The notes under the pieces were generated by a model that was not told the DNA's origin, ran no database searches, and saw only the letters and a program-made list of their open reading frames with translations. Positions 9,910 to 14,000 of a stretch of 14,000 nt of DNA are shown piece after piece. The stretch is from Allomyces macrogynus ATCC 38327. Its lineage: Eukaryota > Blastocladiomycota > Blastocladiomycetes > Blastocladiales > Blastocladiaceae. Both the position numbers and the translations under genes were made by a program. The DNA lies in contig GG745336.1 of NCBI GenBank assembly GCA_000151295.1, positions 939,694-953,693 on the forward strand, read 5' to 3'. Within the stretch, counting starts at the first letter, position 1. The number at the start of each line of letters is the position of its first letter.

Positions 9910-10246
9910 ATGAGCGCCGGCGACTGCTCGTGGGCGCGCATGCCCGACACCGACCTCGCCGCGTTCCGCGCCAACCTCGCGACTGCCGGCTGGGACTCGC
10001 CCGAACTCGCTGCCATCCTGGCCAAACCGGACCTGAACGTCGAAGTGGCCATTGCCCCACGCAAGCTGCCCGTCACGGCGCTTGAGGCTGGGCTCGAAAT
10101 CTTGCGCAAGATCCCGAAAACTGCGAGCGATGGTACCAATCCATCATCCCGCTCACACTGGACGTGGTTCAACTTTCTGATGCATGTATATTTTTGACCG
10201 TCTTCTAGTGCACAAACCCGGACACAAGTCGACCGCGCCGCTGTGA
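9910..10246 (+). CDS. Small two-exon protein of unknown function
   Basis: Exons 9910-10132 and 10209-10246 join in phase across a 76-nt intron (donor gtacca, acceptor ttctag) to give 86 residues. The protein has a helical-looking middle, NLATAGWDSPELAAILAKP then DLNVEVAIAPRKLPVTALEA, and ends VHKPGHKSTAPL. It has no signal peptide, no membrane segment, no cysteine pairs and only one cysteine. I do not recognise the family. Support comes from the intron of typical size, the small basic end provided only by the spliced form, and compositional bias like real genes here. The alternative start at 9787 would add a 41-residue lead. The stop lies 113 bp from the stop of the convergent LIM gene. Function is unknown. 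Confidence 0.55.
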
Positions 10247-10359
10247 GAGGCGTCGGCCGCGCTCGCTCCACCGTGGCGGCGCGTCGCGATCCCGCCGCCA
10301 ACCGAGAACGACGCGTCGGCCATGCCGTAAGTCTCTCCACCCGCCAAGTCCAAGTCCCA

Positions 10360-11718
10360 CTACTTGCCCGCGGCGCGCTTGCGCTTCTCGACCTGCAGCC
10401 GGTGATCGTTGAGCCGCTTGCGCACCTTGAGCGGGAGTTTCCCGAAGCACGGCGTGCATAGCGGGCGGCAGTCCCAGCCGCAGAATTCGTGGACCGCAAG
10501 CGACTTGTCGCAGGCCGTGCACAGAAAATGGTCCCCACACCATTTCTTGCCGTGCGCGTCAACGACTATATATGGTGGCGCGTCTGGTCAGTCCGCGAAA
10601 TAATCAATAAACCATCCACGAAACGTACTGTTGCCGCGCACGACCTGCAAGCACCGCCCACACCGCGCCCGTGGCCTCGTGGTCGTGCAGCGGGCACTGC
10701 GGCTGCCCGTGCTACTCGTAGAACACACCGTCGGGGAACACGTCCTCGCACTTGGCGCACCGCACGTGTTTCCGGGTGGAACGTCTCGCCGAGTAATAAG
10801 GTGGACGGCCCGAAAATGGATTTTTTGCAGGCAAAGCACGGGCGCGGTGACGCGGAGGTAGTCTTCGGGACAGTAGGGCTTGCCGTTGTGTTCCTTGCAC
10901 TGCGGCGTGAGCTCGAGCTCGCAGAGACTGCAGTTGAAATGGTACACCTGGATCCAGGGCGGCGGTGAGGGGCATGGTGGGGAGAAACGCGACCGAATTG
11001 AGAACGTACATGGTACTTTGCGCCGCGGTAAATGAACGGCGTGCCGTCGATCGGTTTCTTACAGCGCTGGCACGAGGTCGCGAACAGCGTGCGCTCTACG
11101 CGGGGAGCACCCAAAAGCGCGCCAAGATTCCCGCGGATTTGCTCAAACCGCCGAGTAGAGAACGTTGGCCGCACCATCGTTGGCGACCTTGTCTTGACAC
11201 GGTCGGCAGTTCGACTTGACATCGAATCCGCGGGGCCCGACGACGCGTCAATCACCGAGCCAACGGCACGTTGCGACCAAACTTTTGGTACGCACCTGAG
11301 AAACGCGCCCTTGAGCGTCTCGCGACACAAATGGCACTTGAAGCACGCGGCGTGGAACTTGGTGTCGAGGGCATTGACGCACGGGCTCTCGATGGCCAGA
11401 CCACACGCGTGGCACTTGTCGGAAACGAGGTCGTTAAAGTCGGCCTCGCACAGCGGCTTGCCGTCGAGATCAAAGAAGACGCCGTCGGGGAACGGCTGGT
11501 GGCAGTGCGAGCAGCTAATGGGGTACGACGGCGTCACGCCACGCCGCGCTGGTTCGTTATTTGACCGGCACTGGCCATAGAATCGGGTCGAGGAGCGCTT
11601 ATGTCGATATTTACAGAAAGCACGCTTCGTGATATTGCTAGCCAAGCGCATACTTGGCGGGCACGCCAGGCCGCAGCGCGCCTGAGCAGACGGCGCAGGC
11701 GAAGACGATCCTGCTCAT
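10360..11718 (-). pseudogene. PINCH-like five-LIM-domain protein gene, disrupted
   Basis: Coding segments with apparent introns: 11718-11615, 11514-about 11298, about 11287-11270, 11214-11175, 11095-11010, 10947-10629, 10565-10360. The assembled order is five LIM domains plus a tail CTPCFGKLPLKVRKRL, resembling the end of animal PINCH (LIMS1). LIM1 has CAVC, YHEACFLCSHC and LCEADF; LIM2 has CHAC, FHAACFKCHLC and CRPC; LIM3 has CQRC, HFNCSLC and YCPED; LIM4 has CFAC, HVRCAKC and QCPLH; LIM5 has GRC, WCGDHFLCTAC and PLCTPC. Spacing matches PINCH domain by domain. However, TAG codons interrupt LIM1 (11638-11640) and LIM4 (10712-10714), and frame changes occur near 11288-11298, 10837, 10770 and 10660, the last removing the first LIM5 cysteine. 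PINCH is the adaptor of the ILK-PINCH-parvin adhesion complex. Best read as a recently decayed gene; another multi-LIM family or sequence error are the alternatives. Confidence 0.72.
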
Positions 11719-12261
11719 GGTGGTCGCTTGACCGGCGATACGGGCGGTGCTCGCGTCGTCGTCGTCACTTGCAGCAGCAGCGTGATCGGATCAAGGGTGA
11801 AATCGCGCTCAGTTCGGGACGGTTGGGGCGGTGTCCTGGGGGTGGGTTGCTGTCAGTTGATCAAGTGGTTTTGGCGAGCGGCGGGTGCGGTATTGCCGCG
11901 CACGTGACGCTGCCCTGGGTTCACTTCCTTTTGCCACGGCGCGTCGCGGGCCAAGTGACTGCCAGCCGCCAGTGGGCCGCACTCCGCCAACCGTGCCGTG
12001 ATCTTCTTGCTCGGCCCTCGCAAACCAACCGTGACGACCACCACGACGGCGCGCTCCTGCTGCACCGCGCTGCACCCGCATTCGAGCCATTCCTTGCGCG
12101 CGACCACCCGCACTCGGAGCTCACGCGTGGCCGCGACTGTCATTTGGACCTGGTCGCGTCGAGGTCACTCCCAGCCTTCCGACGCCACTTGACCCAACAC
12201 CACCAATTTGCCCACGGCGCTTCGACCACCACCATCACGCCCAAGTACCAACGCTGCCAGC
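11719..12261. promoter_or_regulatory. Divergent intergenic region between LIM gene and ChAPs gene
   Basis: About 540 bp lie between two outward-reading starts, so both promoters should be here. A CAG-repeat-like patch (about 11771-11779) is the only low-complexity feature I noticed. Open frames crossing it have no supporting motif. Confidence 0.4.
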
Positions 12262-14000
12262 ATGGGGGACACGCTCCGCGACGTGCCCGAGCTGTTTGAG
12301 ACGGCGCTCGGCGAGTCCCTCGTCGCCCGTACCGATCAGATCCCGCAGTTCCGGTACCTACGGCGTCCCTTCTTTCGCCTCCAACGAAATCAACGTCACA
12401 AGAGCCGTCATCCCTGACCTGCACATCGCATCGCTTTACCTCGACAGCCTGGGCCCGCCTGATCTCTGCCACCTCGTCAAGAACAATGCCAAGACGGCCA
12501 AGGACGTGACCTCGTACCACTACGTGTCAGGCGTCGAGGCCTCGTCGGCCGGGTCGCTCGCCGCCTACATCAACACGCTCACCTATTCCATGGACGACTC
12601 GGCCAACAAGGGCGGGTGGTTCTCGGCGCCCGCGCCGTTCCGCATCAAGTCGGGCGTCTACTGCTGCTACAATGCGTTTGCCATGCTCGACGTGCGCGTG
12701 GAAGTGCGCATCCCGGGCGGCGTCAACGTCTACGCCGTGAACCGCGCAGGCAAGCGCGTCGCGATCGGGCAGGACGCGTCGCCCGCGTTCTGGGCGGAAC
12801 TTTTTGTCTCGTCGGTGCTCCGCGCGACACTCGCCGATGCCAACCCGGACCTGTACCCGGCGGGTCCCGCGGGTCTGCGCCGGCTCGACCCGTTGCCAGA
12901 CTTGAACGTCGAGGGCCGGTTTTTGGATGCGGTCAAGGACGTGTTCCCGCGCGCCTGGCAGTTGGGCGCTGACCCGGACGTGCAGGTGCCGACGCTCACG
13001 TCCAACGTGCTCGTCTATGCGCTCGTGCGGTATTTCGGGTACGAGTCGGGCCGCTGGGACGTGCTGATTCGGCTCTGGCGCGATTTGCTGCACATGGACC
13101 CGTCGCTCGCGGCGTTGCTCGCGCAGGCGTATATGAACGCCGATTTGGATGGCAAGGCCGTCAAGTTGCTCTACCAGACGCTGCAGGTGCACCCGAATTG
13201 CACGCCCGTGCTGCTCGCGCAGATTGATTTGTTGCAGAAGAAGGTTGGTCAAATTGGTCGAACCCCACTGATTACGCGCAACTTGGGACTGACTTTGATC
13301 CATGTGAATAGGGCAAGCAAGACCTGGCGCTGACGCTTGCCAAGCGCCTCGTCAACACAGCGCCGCTCGAATTCAAGGCCTGGGAAAAGCTCACGCAGTG
13401 CTACACGCAGCAGGGCGACTGGCCCATGGCCTTGCTCGCCCTCAACTCGTGCCCGATGTTCGCCAACTCGTCGCGCGAACTGCCCGTCATGCCGGAACCG
13501 CTGCGCGTGCACTTCCCCGACTTTGCCGACCCGAACGGGCTCTACTCTGACAACGACACGCACGCTTTGACCCCACTGCGCGCCGAGGGCCTGCGCGGCA
13601 CGTTCCGGAAAGCCTATGCGCTGCTGGCCGATATGGTCGACCATGCCGGGTGGGAAGACTTGCTCGCGCACCGCGCAAACGTGTTTGTCATGGAGGACGA
13701 GTACCGGCAGGTCAAGGAGGAGGAACTGATGCCGAATGCTGCGGGTAAAACGGACGGTGCATCGGACGGGGATGACGTGCCGCTCGTGGTTGCGGCCACG
13801 GGGAAACCGGCGTCGGCACCGAGTACAGCACCGGTCGTGCCGGCAGCCAACGACGAGGCCGCGCTCGCCGAGCCCTCGGTCGATCCGGTCGCGAACACGG
13901 AGCCGACGGCGGCGACCGAAGAGCCCGCCGAGGACGACGAGAATGCCGACCCGGAAGCCTTGCCGCCGTCGTGGCGTGCTCGCGCGCGCGCGATTGGCCG
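12262..14000 (+). CDS. ChAPs family exomer cargo adaptor (Bch1/Bud7/Bch2/Chs6-like), partial at 3' end
   Basis: Proposed exons: 12262-12353, 12403-13243, 13312 to beyond 14000. Family features I recognise are LGPPDLCHLVKN, SYHYVSGVEASSAGSLAAYI then NTLTYSMDD, CCYNAFAMLDVRVEVRIPGG, and a helical TPR-like part with MDPSLAALLAQAYMNADLDG and AVKLLYQTLQVHPNCTPVLL. After the 68-nt second intron it continues GKQDLALTLAKRLVNTAPLE and WPMALLALNSCPMFAN. From about 13730 an acidic, Ala/Pro-rich insert begins and is still open at the edge. ChAPs bind Chs5 and Arf1 at the trans-Golgi network and select membrane cargo such as chitin synthase for the cell surface. The first intron is only 49 nt (donor gtacct) and would remove GTYGVPSFASNEINVT. 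That stretch is open in the downstream frame and looks coding, so a frame error near 12353 is an alternative. Confidence 0.88.

Noticed and set aside
9484..10197. 237-codon plus-strand open frame as one unspliced gene
   Set aside because: Its first part overlaps antisense the first exon of the capping protein. Only the part from 9910, or at most 9787, is plausible, and splicing at 10132 gives a better end.
10360..11718. TAG as a sense codon in this organism
   Set aside because: The same gene ends naturally at TAG, its frame is also broken by indels, and no intact gene in the window needs an internal TAG; decay explains it more simply. Kept only as a point to check.
12527..13303. 258-codon minus-strand open frame
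   Set aside because: It is antisense to the conserved ChAPs coding exon; Arg/His/Val-rich without motifs.
1..14000. Transposon or viral insertion
   Set aside because: No reverse transcriptase, transposase, integrase or capsid-like motif and no long terminal or inverted repeats were noticed.

Overview
The window looks like nuclear DNA of an early-diverging, zoosporic fungus. It is GC-rich and gene-dense, and its genes are cut by many short GT-AG introns, mostly 62-100 nt. Two gene types frame that inference. An exomer cargo adaptor of the Chs5-Arf1-binding (ChAPs) family, known from fungi, sits at the right edge. A class C (GABA-B/glutamate-like) seven-helix receptor and a PINCH-type five-LIM gene, both usually thought of as animal or protist genes, are also present. 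Blastocladiomycota or a chytrid would fit, but the sequence alone does not name the species.

Layout from left to right. 1-3060 (minus) is an apparently intact class C GPCR in at least eight exons, two of them micro-exons of 16 and 14 nt; its 3' end lies outside the window. 3502-4090 (minus) holds the possible remains of a small secreted cysteine-containing protein gene. 4100-5295 is lower in GC, with nothing recognisable. 5296-6843 (plus) is a broken F-box/leucine-rich-repeat-like gene. 7198-7945 (minus) is a CHZ1-type H2A.Z-H2B histone chaperone, preceded upstream by a three-copy 24-bp tandem repeat at 8188-8259. 8424-9618 (minus) is the F-actin capping protein alpha subunit in six exons. 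9910-10246 (plus) is a two-exon gene for a small unknown protein. 10360-11718 (minus) is a PINCH-like five-LIM gene with two in-frame TAG codons and several frame breaks. 12262-14000 (plus) is the ChAPs gene, running off the right edge.

The genes do not form a pathway and there is no operon logic. The most notable points are the micro-exon reconstruction of the receptor's second intracellular loop, the presence and decay of a PINCH-like gene, a splice-donor consensus with C at intron position 4, and the mixture of cleanly spliced housekeeping genes with broken neighbours. All exon joins were made by eye from reading frame, splice-site dinucleotides and remembered family motifs; none has transcript support here.
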